Positions 24,458 through 32,762 of a DNA stretch of 64,000 bases are shown here, one piece after another. The notes beneath the pieces are model-generated. The model worked only from the letters and a program-made list of their open reading frames with translations. It did not search any database and was not told the origin of the DNA. Source of the stretch: an uncultured Alistipes sp. (lineage in GTDB: Bacteria; Bacteroidota; Bacteroidia; Bacteroidales; Rikenellaceae); the NCBI GenBank assembly GCA_910583985.1, contig CAJTYA010000004.1:52466-116465 (forward strand), given 5' to 3'. How positions within the stretch are numbered: the stretch's first letter is position 1; every line of letters begins with the position of its first letter. A program made the position numbers and the translations under genes.

Positions 24458-26013
24458 AACGACTCGCAAGACTCCCGATAACCGCGGTCTGCCTGCTCGC
24501 GCTGTTGTGGAACGGGTGCATCGAAAACGACATTCCCTATCCGACGATCGTGGCCGAAATCACGGCCATCGAAGTCGCCGGACAGACGACCCAGGCCGCC
24601 ATCAACCCCACGACGCGGGAAGTGACGCTCGAACTCGCCGACACGGTCGATCTGAGCCGCGTACGCCTGCTCCGGTTCGAGACCACGCGCGAAAGCCGCG
24701 TGTCGCCGCAGCCCGGCGAATATATCGACCTGTCGAAGCCGCTGCAACTGACGCTGTCGATCCATCAAGACTACCTGTGGAAGATCAAAGCCGTCCAGCA
24801 CATCGAACGCAAGGCGGAAGTCGTCAACCAAGTGGGCGACGCCATCATCGACGTAGGGAACCGGGGCGTCCTCATCAACGTCGTTCAGGGACAGCCGCTC
24901 GACGACATCCGCATCGTCGCGTTGGTGCTGGGCCCGTCCAATTCGACGATCTCGCCCGATCCGGCCACGGTACACGACTTCACCGACGCCCGGACGTTCA
25001 CGGTGCGCTATCACGCCGTAACGGAAGAGTGGTCGGTGCGCATCATGCGCAGCGAGACGGAAATATCGACCGGCACGGCCAACGCATGGGCCCGCTTCGC
25101 CTACCTCAGCGGCAGCTACGCCGGGCAGACGGAAAGTCCGACGTTCGAATACCGCCGACGGGGGGCAGACGAATGGACGACCGTTCCGGCGGCCGACATC
25201 ACGACGTCGGGCGCCTCCTTCTCGGCCCGCATCGCAGGACTCGAACCCGCGACCGAATACGAGTTCCGCAGCGTGGCGGGCTCGATGCGCGGCAACGAAC
25301 AGGCCTTCGTCACCGAACGGGAAGAGCCCATTCCGAACCTGTCGTTCGACGACTGGTTCCAGAACGGGAAAGTGTGGTATGCGGACAAAGACCTTTCGGA
25401 CGAGAACTACTGGTGGGATTCGGGCAACAAGGGCTCGACGACGATCGGCACGACGAACCCCACGATGCCCGAAGACGCGCATGTCGTCAAGGGACGGGCG
25501 GCCGCGCTCAAATCCACGTCGGTGCTCTCCGTCTTCGCCGCGGGCAGCCTCTATTTAGGACAGTTCCGCAAAGTGATCGGCACGTCGGGCGCCGAAATCT
25601 CGATGGGCCGGCCCTACACCGGACGTCCGACCCAACTGAGCGGGTACGTCGACTACCGGCCGGGAACGATCGACAAGGCCAAGAATCCCTACGAGAGCTT
25701 CGCCGGCAAGCCGGACACCTGCCACATCTACATGCTCCTCTCGGACAAGGAAATCCCCTACACGATCAACACGTCGAAGAAACAGTTCATCGACTTCGAG
25801 AACGATCCGAACATCATCGCCTTCGGCGACATCCAGCTCGCCCGGCAGACATCGGGCTACGAAGCGTTCACCATCGAGCTCGAATACCGGAGCCTCGTGC
25901 GCAAACCCAAACACGCGCTCATCGTGGCGGCCGCCAGCAAATACGGCGACTTCTTCACCGGCAGCACGAGCAGCGAGCTCTACATCGACGAATTTTCGCT
26001 GAGTTTCGAATAG
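24454..26013 (+). CDS. PCMD-domain lipoprotein
   Basis: A 519-residue lipoprotein (LLWNGC-IENDIPYP). The first part is beta-rich and resembles the DUF5018/N-terminal region of PCMD lipoproteins (ITAIEV, TREVTLELADTVDLSRVRL, DYLWKIKAVQHI). A fibronectin-III-like segment follows (NAWARFAYLSGSY, GLEPATEYEFRSVAG), then a PCMD domain from PNLSFDDW to the end. The PCMD half is near-parallel to that of the 720-residue paralogue two genes upstream. It is translationally coupled to the barrel gene. Last gene of the cluster. Confidence 0.8.
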   Translation: MKRLARLPITAVCLLALLWNGCIENDIPYPTIVAEITAIEVAGQTTQAAINPTTREVTLELADTVDLSRVRLLRFETTRESRVSPQPGEYIDLSKPLQLTLSIHQDYLWKIKAVQHIERKAEVVNQVGDAIIDVGNRGVLINVVQGQPLDDIRIVALVLGPSNSTISPDPATVHDFTDARTFTVRYHAVTEEWSVRIMRSETEISTGTANAWARFAYLSGSYAGQTESPTFEYRRRGADEWTTVPAADITTSGASFSARIAGLEPATEYEFRSVAGSMRGNEQAFVTEREEPIPNLSFDDWFQNGKVWYADKDLSDENYWWDSGNKGSTTIGTTNPTMPEDAHVVKGRAAALKSTSVLSVFAAGSLYLGQFRKVIGTSGAEISMGRPYTGRPTQLSGYVDYRPGTIDKAKNPYESFAGKPDTCHIYMLLSDKEIPYTINTSKKQFIDFENDPNIIAFGDIQLARQTSGYEAFTIELEYRSLVRKPKHALIVAAASKYGDFFTGSTSSELYIDEFSLSFE

Positions 26014-26567
26014 ACCGGACTCCGGCAGCCTCTTTCGCTGTCGTTTCCCGCCGCCGATACCCGCTACGACCGAACACCGGGCCCGAAGCCTCTCTCCGAG
26101 GGAGCGCTCCGGGCCCGACCGTTTTCCACGGCTTCCGGAACGTACCGCCGCATCCGATCCGGGGATTTTCGCCCTCGCTCCTCCGACAGGCAAACCGGAC
26201 GGGAACCTGCTCCCGGATTCGCTTCCCGACGAGCGAACGGGCGGAAGCGCAGGGCCTTTCGCCCTCTTTCGTCCCGAAACGGCGGTCGGACACGGCAACC
26301 GGTGAAAAAACGGCGCGACGGAACGGAAAGGCGTATTCGAAACCATCCCGTCTTCCGCACACGCCCCTTCGTTCGACCGCAGGTTTCGACGCCGGGCAGC
26401 AGGCGCAAAGCCGGCAGCAGCGAAACCGGTTCGGCATGCAGAAAAGGATCGACCGGCTGCCGGCCGTCGCGCACACGCCCGCACCCGCACCGAACGCACG
26501 CATACGAAACAGGGCGGCCGAATCCATCGGTCGCCCTGTTTGTTTCGTCTCCGCCGATGCGGCGGGT
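26014..26567. other. Spacer between convergent genes
   Basis: It holds a GC-rich inverted repeat just after the lipoprotein stop (around 26070-26116, ACCGGGCCCG...CGGGCCCG then GTTTTCC), which may end the cluster transcript, and the esterase terminator at the right. Nothing else is supported. Confidence 0.45.
26505..26547 (-). terminator. Hairpin after the esterase gene
   Basis: AAACAGGGCGGCCGA and TCGGTCGCCCTGTTT form a 15-base stem with one mismatch and a 5-base loop, 20 bases after the esterase stop. The U-tail on the minus strand is short. Confidence 0.6.
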
Positions 26568-27392
26568 CTATTTTCCGGCCATCCGGTCGAAATATTTCTT
26601 GAAGAAAAGAATCTGGTAGTCGATCGAATTGGTCCAATACGGTCCGTTGTGCACGCCGGGGCGCACCAGATAGTCGTGGTCGATGCCCTTGGCCCGGAGC
26701 CGTTCGTGGAAATCGCGGTTCACATCGAAGAAGAAATCGTCGTATCCGCAATCCACGATAAGCGCCAGCTCGCCGTTTTCGAGCCCGTCCACGAGGTTGA
26801 CGACCGTGTAATCGTCCCACGACCGGCCGTCGGAGGAGAGTTCGCCGATCACCCGTTTGATTTCCCAGTTTTCGGGGAAGGGACGGATGTCCACCCCGCC
26901 GCTGGTCGTGCCGGCCGCACCGAAGACGTCCTTATGCCGCAGCGACAGCCACATGGCTCCGTGCCCGCCCATGCTCAGACCGGTCACGGAGCGTCCCTCG
27001 CGGGCGGCCACGGTCCGGTAATGGCTATCCACGTAGCCGATCAGTTCGCTCGTCACGAACGTTTCGTAGCGTACCGACGGATCGACCGGACTGTCGAAAT
27101 ACCAACTGTTCTCGCCGTCAGGACACACGAACACGATCCCGTACAGATCGGCCAACTGCGGCAGTTCGGGTTTGACCTGTATCCACGTGTTTTCGTCGCC
27201 GCTGTATCCGTGCAACAGATACACGACCGGGAAACGGGCTCCGTCCTCAGCCTTCGCTCCGTCGGGCGCCACCACGACCACGTTCACGTCCTTGTTCATC
27301 GCTTCGCTCCGCACCGCGACTCTGTCGACCGTCGCCGCCGATACGGCGAGGCCCAGCCACAGCGCGGATACCAATGTCAAAAGTTTTTTCAT
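26568..27392 (-). CDS. Secreted esterase, alpha/beta hydrolase (esterase D / FrmB-like)
   Basis: A 274-residue secreted hydrolase with signal peptide LWLGLAVSAA. The family PF00756-type core is visible: PVVYLLHGYSGDENTW (oxyanion region), GLSMGGHGA (nucleophile Ser in GxSxG), DCGYDDFF (acid) and GVHNGPYW (His). The start was set at MKKLLTL, which gives the signal peptide, rather than the 24-codon upstream extension. It is a single-gene unit. Related secreted Bacteroidota enzymes deacylate or deferuloylate glycans; FrmB-type relatives hydrolyse S-formylglutathione. Secretion favours a glycan or ester substrate. Confidence 0.83.
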   Translation of the reverse strand: MKKLLTLVSALWLGLAVSAATVDRVAVRSEAMNKDVNVVVVAPDGAKAEDGARFPVVYLLHGYSGDENTWIQVKPELPQLADLYGIVFVCPDGENSWYFDSPVDPSVRYETFVTSELIGYVDSHYRTVAAREGRSVTGLSMGGHGAMWLSLRHKDVFGAAGTTSGGVDIRPFPENWEIKRVIGELSSDGRSWDDYTVVNLVDGLENGELALIVDCGYDDFFFDVNRDFHERLRAKGIDHDYLVRPGVHNGPYWTNSIDYQILFFKKYFDRMAGK

Positions 27393-27548
27393 CGTTTCGA
27401 TTCGTATTTGATTTCGGTTATTCGAGTCTTTCGTTTCCGCCACGTCCCGCACGGCATCCGACACTCCGGCCCGCCAGGCGATATTTCACAGATCGGTCAA
27501 AATTAGAAATATTTCGCCGATTCCTTGCATTTTCGCAGCCTTTTTCGT

Positions 27549-27556
27549 TACATTTG
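27549..27556 (+). promoter_or_regulatory. -7 promoter element for the trp leader and trpB2
   Basis: TACATTTG, an exact TAnnTTTG match, 19 bases before the leader-peptide ATG. Confidence 0.65.
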
Positions 27557-27574
27557 CGAAAACGAACCGAAACG

Positions 27575-27634
27575 ATGATCTTCTCTCCGGCCAATACATA
27601 CTGGTGGCGACGCTCTCAACTCTCCCAGTCGTGA
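27575..27634 (+). CDS. Tryptophan leader peptide (attenuator)
   Basis: A 19-codon open frame starting MIFSPANTY and containing two consecutive Trp codons, then RRSQLSQS and TGA. It lies 19 bases after a consensus promoter and is followed by a large hairpin and then a tryptophan synthase beta gene. This is the classic layout of transcriptional or translational attenuation by charged tRNA-Trp. It is too short to call from composition alone; the call rests on the WW pair and the position. Confidence 0.7.
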   Translation: MIFSPANTYWWRRSQLSQS

Positions 27635-27676
27635 GCCGATCCGCCGTGCAGGAAAAGATTCTCCGAAATACCGAAT

Positions 27677-27712
27677 GCAAGAGGGCCGTCGAACTTACGA
27701 CGGCCCTCTTGC
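27677..27712 (+). promoter_or_regulatory. Attenuator hairpin before trpB2
   Basis: A perfect 15-base stem (GCAAGAGGGCCGTCG / CGACGGCCCTCTTGC) with loop AACTTA lies 42 bases after the leader stop and 40 bases before the trpB2 start. No U-run follows, so it is not a textbook intrinsic terminator. It could act on elongation with a factor, or on translation. Confidence 0.65.
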
Positions 27713-27752
27713 CGTAAACGAACGAGTACGAACTACAAAATACGAAATCGCC

Positions 27753-29120
27753 ATGAGCACGAAAACCAAACGCTTCATTCTGCCCGAAACGGAAATCCCC
27801 GCCCGTTGGTACAACATCGCGGCCGACATGCCCAACAAACCCATGCCGCCGCTCAACCCCGCCACCCGCGAACCGCTCCGGGCCGAGGACCTCTACCCGA
27901 TTTTTTCCCGCGCGCTGGCCGATCAGGAAATGAACCAGACCGACGCATGGATCGACATTCCCGAAGCCGTCCGCGAACAGTACAAGAACTACCGCTGCAC
28001 GCCGCTCGTGCGGGCCTACGATCTGGAAAAGGCGCTCGGCACGCCGGCCCACATCTACTTCAAGAACGAAAGCGTCAGCCCCGTGGGTTCCCACAAGCTG
28101 AACTCGGCGCTCGCACAGGCCTACTACTGCAAACAGGAAGGCGTCACCAACATCACGACCGAAACGGGCGCCGGACAATGGGGCGCGGCCCTCTCCTACG
28201 CGGCCAAGGCGTTCGGTCTCGAACTGGCCGTCTACATGGTCAAGATCAGCTACGAACAGAAGCCCTACCGCCGCTCGATCATGCAGACGTTCGGCGCGCA
28301 GGTCACCGCTTCGCCGTCGATGTCGACGAAGGCCGGACGGAAAATCCTGACCGAGCAGCCCAACTACCAAGGTTCGTTAGGCACGGCCATTTCCGAAGCC
28401 ATCGAACTGGCCATGAGCACGCCCAACTGCAAATACACGCTCGGCTCGGTGCTGAGCCACGTGACGTTGCACCAGACGATCATCGGGCTGGAAGCCGAGA
28501 AACAGATGGCCATGGCGGGCGAATACCCCGACGTGGTGATCGGCTGCTTCGGCGGCGGATCGAACTTCGGCGGCATATCGTTCCCGTTCATGCGCCACAA
28601 CCTGCTCGACGGTAAGAAAACGCGTTTCGTGGCGGCCGAACCCGACTCGTGTCCGAAGCTCACGCGCGGCGTCTTCCGCTACGACTTCGGCGACGAAGCG
28701 GGCTACACGCCGCTGCTGCCCATGTTCACGCTGGGCCACAACTTCGCCCCGGCGCACATCCACGCCGGCGGGCTGCGCTACCACGGTGCCGGCGTCATTG
28801 TCTCGCAGTTGCTCAAAGACGGGCTGATGGAAGCCGTCGACATTCCGCAACTGGAAAGCTTCCGGGCCGGATGCCTCTTCGCCCGGACCGAAGGCATCAT
28901 CCCCGCTCCGGAATCCTGCCACGCCATCGCCGCAGCCGTGGCGGAAGCCGAAAAGTGCAGGCAGACGGGCGAAGAGAAAGTCATCCTGTTCAACCTGTCG
29001 GGACACGGCCTCATCGACATGGCCTCCTACGACAAATACATTTCGGGCGACCTGATGAACTACACACTCACCGACGAGCAGATCGCCGAAAACATCGCCG
29101 CACTCGACGCCAAGATCTGA
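27753..29120 (+). CDS. trpB: Tryptophan synthase beta-like PLP enzyme, TrpB2 type
   Basis: A 455-residue PLP-dependent enzyme of the TrpB2 branch, longer at the N-terminus than TrpB1 (about 395). Visible are the PLP lysine segment GSHKLNSALAQAYY, the ETGAGQWG catalytic block, the phosphate-binding GCFGGGSNFGG and the C-terminal LSGHGLIDM. It converts indole (or O-phosphoserine in some TrpB2) plus serine to tryptophan. It stands alone, with no trpA or other trp gene beside it. It has its own promoter, a Trp-Trp leader peptide and an attenuator hairpin, so it is likely induced by tryptophan shortage. The start at 27753 was chosen because the hairpin occupies the open frame upstream. Confidence 0.9.
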   Translation: MSTKTKRFILPETEIPARWYNIAADMPNKPMPPLNPATREPLRAEDLYPIFSRALADQEMNQTDAWIDIPEAVREQYKNYRCTPLVRAYDLEKALGTPAHIYFKNESVSPVGSHKLNSALAQAYYCKQEGVTNITTETGAGQWGAALSYAAKAFGLELAVYMVKISYEQKPYRRSIMQTFGAQVTASPSMSTKAGRKILTEQPNYQGSLGTAISEAIELAMSTPNCKYTLGSVLSHVTLHQTIIGLEAEKQMAMAGEYPDVVIGCFGGGSNFGGISFPFMRHNLLDGKKTRFVAAEPDSCPKLTRGVFRYDFGDEAGYTPLLPMFTLGHNFAPAHIHAGGLRYHGAGVIVSQLLKDGLMEAVDIPQLESFRAGCLFARTEGIIPAPESCHAIAAAVAEAEKCRQTGEEKVILFNLSGHGLIDMASYDKYISGDLMNYTLTDEQIAENIAALDAKI

Positions 29121-29150
29121 GCCGCCGGGGAACCGCCCCCGAACGCATCG

Positions 29151-29189
29151 AAAAGAGGGAGCCCGACCGGATCGGGCTCCCTCTTTTTT
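29151..29189. terminator. Terminator between convergent trpB2 and gdhA
   Basis: A perfect stem (AAAAGAGGGAGCCCGA / TCGGGCTCCCTCTTTT) with loop CCGGA, followed by T on the plus strand and preceded by A, so it works for both genes. Confidence 0.88.
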
Positions 29190-29230
29190 CGACAAGGCTT
29201 CGCGGCACAGTCTCCGCCGCACGCCTTCGG

Positions 29231-30568
29231 TTACAGAATACCCTGCTCGACCATGCTGCGGGCCACCTTCATGAATCCGGCGATGTTGGCGCCTTTCATG
29301 TAGTTGATGTAGCCGTCCGGTTCGGTGCCGTATTCGAGGCAGGCGCGGTGGATCGACGACATGATTTCGTGCAGCCGGCGGTCGACCTCCTCGCGGCTCC
29401 AGTTCAGCTTCATGGCGTTCTGCGACATTTCGAGGCCCGACGTGGCTACGCCGCCCGCATTGACGGCTTTGCCGGGCGCATAGACGGCCTTCTGCGCGAT
29501 GAACGCGTCGATGGCTTCGGGCGTACAGCCCATGTTCGACACTTCGGCGATGTACCGCACGCCGTTGGCCAGCAGGCGCGCGGCGTCCTCCCCGTCGAGC
29601 TCGTTCTGCGTGGCGCACGGCATGGCGATGTCCACCGGAATCTCCCACGGCTTACGCCCGGCGAAAAATTCCGCTCCGGCGAACCGTTCGGCATAAGGCG
29701 CCACCACGTCGTTGTTCGAGGCCCGGAGTTCGAGCATGTAGTCGATCTTCTCGCGGTCGAGACCCGACGGGTCGTAGATGAAACCGTCCGGACCGGAAAT
29801 CGTGACGACCTTGGCTCCGAGCTCCGTAGCTTTGAGCGCGGCACCCCACGCCACGTTGCCGAAGCCGGAGAGGGCGATGCGCTTGCGTGCGAGTTCGTCG
29901 CCCGCCTGTTCGAGCATCTGGGCGGTGAAATAGATCGCCCCGAATCCCGTGGCTTCGGGCCGGACGAGCGATCCTCCGTAGGTCATGCCCTTGCCCGTGA
30001 GCACGCCGGTATTTTCGCGGGCCAGTTTGCGGTACATGCCGTACAGGTAGCCGATTTCGCGGCCCCCCACGCCGATGTCGCCGGCCGGCACATCCGTTTC
30101 GGGACCGATATAGCGCCACAGTTCGGTCATGAAAGCCTGACAGAACCGCATGATCTCGGCGTCGGACTTGCCGCGCGGATTGAAGTCCGATCCGCCTTTG
30201 GCGCCGCCCATGGGCAGCGTGGTCAGGGCGTTTTTGAACGTCTGCTCGAAGCCCAAGAATTTCAGGATGCTCAGATTGACGCTCGCATGGAAGCGCAGTC
30301 CGCCCTTGTACGGACCGATGGCGTTATTGAACTGGACGCGGTATCCGATGTTGACCTGCACCTCGCCCCGGTCGTCCACCCAAGGCACCTTGAAGGTGAA
30401 GATCCGGTCGGGCTCGACGATACGCTCGGCGATGCGGAGCGCCCCGAATTCGGGATGCCGGTTGTAAATCTCTTCGACAGAGGCCAATACTTCCCGTACC
30501 GCCTGCAAATACTCTTTCTCGCCGGGATGTTTCCGTTCGAGTTCGGTCATCAGATGATTGACATTCAT
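29231..30568 (-). CDS. gdhA: Glutamate dehydrogenase (NADP-type, hexameric)
   Basis: A 445-residue glutamate dehydrogenase interconverting glutamate with 2-oxoglutarate and ammonia. Substrate-site motifs are YKGGLRFH, LPMGGAKGGSDFNP (catalytic Lys), PAGDIGVGGREIGYL (Asp) and TGKG. The cofactor site has GFGNVAWGAA with Ser in VTISGPDG after beta-2, as in NADP-using small-subunit enzymes. The length is normal. It has its own promoter (TATATTTG on the minus strand, 30595-30602) and is divergent from the PSP1 gene. Confidence 0.95.
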   Translation of the reverse strand: MNVNHLMTELERKHPGEKEYLQAVREVLASVEEIYNRHPEFGALRIAERIVEPDRIFTFKVPWVDDRGEVQVNIGYRVQFNNAIGPYKGGLRFHASVNLSILKFLGFEQTFKNALTTLPMGGAKGGSDFNPRGKSDAEIMRFCQAFMTELWRYIGPETDVPAGDIGVGGREIGYLYGMYRKLARENTGVLTGKGMTYGGSLVRPEATGFGAIYFTAQMLEQAGDELARKRIALSGFGNVAWGAALKATELGAKVVTISGPDGFIYDPSGLDREKIDYMLELRASNNDVVAPYAERFAGAEFFAGRKPWEIPVDIAMPCATQNELDGEDAARLLANGVRYIAEVSNMGCTPEAIDAFIAQKAVYAPGKAVNAGGVATSGLEMSQNAMKLNWSREEVDRRLHEIMSSIHRACLEYGTEPDGYINYMKGANIAGFMKVARSMVEQGIL

Positions 30569-30594
30569 AGTTCGAATAGGTTTTAAGTCGTAGT

Positions 30595-30602
30595 CAAATA
30601 TA
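30595..30602 (-). promoter_or_regulatory. -7 promoter element of gdhA
   Basis: TATATTTG on the minus strand, an exact match, in an AT-rich stretch 27 bases upstream of the gdhA start. Confidence 0.65.
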
Positions 30603-30748
30603 GTGAAATATTTTTCATATTATTCTTCTTTTGTTCGAAATTATTCCGAATCGTCACGCTTTTTTCGTCCGGCCCCGTCCGCAGGACGACGGCGGCGAAG
30701 GAGCGGCGGCGCTTCCCTGCGGCGGGACGGGCAATCCCGAAAAATTTA

Positions 30749-30756
30749 TTACCTTT
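30749..30756 (+). promoter_or_regulatory. -7 promoter element of the PSP1-gldH-trmB unit
   Basis: TACCTTTG, an exact match, 26 bases before the PSP1 start. Confidence 0.65.
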
Positions 30757-30781
30757 GTGAATTACGAATCAATTCGAACCG

Positions 30782-32305
30782 ATGGACAAGCAAGATAAAG
30801 ACCGAAACGCCGATCGCGGGTACAGACTCGACATGGGACGGGGCTGCCGTTTCCGCCGCCACGGCGAAGAGACCGAAGCTTCGGCCGTGGAAGGCTGCTA
30901 CAAACTCCACTCGACCGACTGGCTGGAGGGTATGCCCGAAGTCTTCCCCGACGACATTTTCGAAGTGCGTTTCAAGAACACGCGCCGAAGCTATTACCGC
31001 AACGTCAACGGCCTGCCGCTCAAGCGCGGCGACATCGTGGCCGTCGAAGCCTCGCCGGGGCACGACATCGGCATCGTCTCGCTGACGGGCGATCTGGTGG
31101 CCCGGCAGATGAAGCGCGTGGGATTCAACCCGCAGAACGGCGAGTTCAAGAAAATATACCGCAAGGCCAAGCCCTACGACATCGAGAAGTGGCAGGAAGC
31201 CATCGCCCTCGAACACGACACGATGATCCGCGCCCGGCAGATCGCCGCCGAAATGAAACTCAACATGAAAATCGGCGACGTCGAATATCAGGGCGACAAG
31301 ATCAAGGCGATCTTCTATTATATCGCCGACGAACGGGTCGACTTCCGAGAACTGATCAAGGTGTTCGCCGAGCAGTTCCGCATCCGCATCGAGATGAAGC
31401 AGATCGGAGCCCGTCAGGAAGCCGGCCGGATCGGAGGACTGGGGTCCTGCGGACGCGAGCTCTGCTGCGCCTCGTGGATTTCGGGCTTCGTCTCGGTGAC
31501 GACCAACTCGGCACGCCATCAGGAAATTTCGCTCAACCCACAGAAACTGGCCGGACAGTGCGGCAAGCTCAAGTGCTGCCTGATCTACGAACTCGACACC
31601 TACCTCGACGCCCGCAAGGAGATTCCCCGCGTCAACCAACCGCTGCAAACCCTCGAAGGCGACTACTATTTGGTCAAGACCGACATCCTGAGCCGCACGA
31701 TGTGGTTCAGCTCCGATCCCCATTCGCAGGCGGCGATGTACCCGCTGAATGTGGAACGGGTGCGCGAAATCATCCGGGCCAACCAGAAGGGACGCAAGGT
31801 CGAACAGCTCGACGATTCGGCCAAGCCGTTCCAGCAGGAGGAACCCACGTTCGCCGACGTTGTGGGCGAAGAGAGCCTGACGCGTTTCGACCGTCAGAAA
31901 GAGGGACGCCGCAAGAACCGGAAGAAGAAAAACAAAACCGGCGGGAAAGAAGCCTCTCCGGCCGGTACCCCGTCGCCGCAACGGTCCGCGCAACCGGAGA
32001 AATCCGCCGGCGCAGCCCCGCGGAACGAGGCGTCGGATTCCTCCGGACGCAACGCCGAGCGGAAAGGCGCCCCGCGCAGGGACGCCCCCAAAGATGCGGC
32101 CCCGAAGCAGCCCAAAGCCGCCGGGCAGGGAGCCTCCGCGCAGGCCCGTCCCGACAACGGCGCTCCGGCCGAACGGCGCAAGGAGGGCGGCAATCGCAGG
32201 AACAACAACAATCGTCGCAGACGCAATCCCCATGCGAACAACGCGGAACAGCACGGCAAGGCGGGACAGACGGGCGAACGCCCCCGCAAACCCTCCGGCG
32301 AATAA
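30782..32305 (+). CDS. PSP1-domain protein (YaaT-like) with a long basic tail
   Basis: A 507-residue protein. Residues about 15-290 are the PSP1/YaaT-type domain, including EASPGHDIGIVSLTGDL, the PSP1 C-domain (FRELIKVFAEQFRIRIEMKQIGARQEA) and the paired-cysteine segments GSCGRELCCASW and QCGKLKCCLIYE. In Firmicutes, YaaT acts with RicA and RicF as an RNase Y specificity factor. This genome has RNase Y (48.5-50.1 kb), so a link is plausible but unproven. From about residue 370 the protein is low-complexity, rich in Lys, Arg, Ala, Pro and Asn (RKNRKKKNKTGG, ERRKEGGNRRNNNNRRRR), which suggests nucleic-acid binding. Its 3-prime end overlaps the gldH start region. Confidence 0.85.
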   Translation: MDKQDKDRNADRGYRLDMGRGCRFRRHGEETEASAVEGCYKLHSTDWLEGMPEVFPDDIFEVRFKNTRRSYYRNVNGLPLKRGDIVAVEASPGHDIGIVSLTGDLVARQMKRVGFNPQNGEFKKIYRKAKPYDIEKWQEAIALEHDTMIRARQIAAEMKLNMKIGDVEYQGDKIKAIFYYIADERVDFRELIKVFAEQFRIRIEMKQIGARQEAGRIGGLGSCGRELCCASWISGFVSVTTNSARHQEISLNPQKLAGQCGKLKCCLIYELDTYLDARKEIPRVNQPLQTLEGDYYLVKTDILSRTMWFSSDPHSQAAMYPLNVERVREIIRANQKGRKVEQLDDSAKPFQQEEPTFADVVGEESLTRFDRQKEGRRKNRKKKNKTGGKEASPAGTPSPQRSAQPEKSAGAAPRNEASDSSGRNAERKGAPRRDAPKDAAPKQPKAAGQGASAQARPDNGAPAERRKEGGNRRNNNNRRRRNPHANNAEQHGKAGQTGERPRKPSGE

Positions 32306-32747
32306 CCGTCGGCGGGTCCTCCGCTGGACCGCATGTTGCGTCCTTTCGATCCTGTGCGGTTGTCTGAGACCGCAGCATGCGTTCGTCGCCGCGACCGATC
32401 CCCGCGGATGGAGCCTCGCCGAACCGGCCGACATCGCGGTCGAGAACGAGGACACCGTCTCGCTGCGGACGATGGAAGTCGTGGTCCGCTACGACGCGGA
32501 GTTCGCGTTCGACAGGCTCGATCTGTCCGTCACGACGATCGCGCCCGACGGCTACCGGTGGTGCGACACCGTCTCGGTGCCCGTGCCCGACACCCGGTCG
32601 CGCATCCGGGTGGACAGGGACATCAACGGCGCGTTCCGCAACGGCGTCCTCCTCGCGCAGAAAGGCGTTTACCGCTTCCGGCTCGCACCGTTGGCCTCGC
32701 AGGACGGCGTAAAGGGCGTATTGGCCGTCGGGGTGGACATACACTGA
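32232..32747 (+). CDS. gldH: Gliding-motility lipoprotein GldH-like
   Basis: A lipoprotein of up to 171 residues with signal core LRWTACCVLSILCGC and a mature part (FVAATDPRGWSLAEPADIAVEN, then TVSLRTMEVVVRYDAEF, SVPVPDTRSRI, GVYRFRLAPL) matching the GldH pattern. In gliding Bacteroidota GldH is an accessory of the Gld machinery. In non-gliding gut species it is kept with unknown role. The only ATG in frame before the signal lies at 32232 inside the PSP1 gene, giving a 74-base overlap and a long basic n-region. Initiation nearer 32300 would need a non-standard codon. The start is therefore uncertain. Confidence 0.7.
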   Translation: MRTTRNSTARRDRRANAPANPPANNRRRVLRWTACCVLSILCGCLRPQHAFVAATDPRGWSLAEPADIAVENEDTVSLRTMEVVVRYDAEFAFDRLDLSVTTIAPDGYRWCDTVSVPVPDTRSRIRVDRDINGAFRNGVLLAQKGVYRFRLAPLASQDGVKGVLAVGVDIH

Positions 32748-32762
32748 CAAACGAAACGAAAA

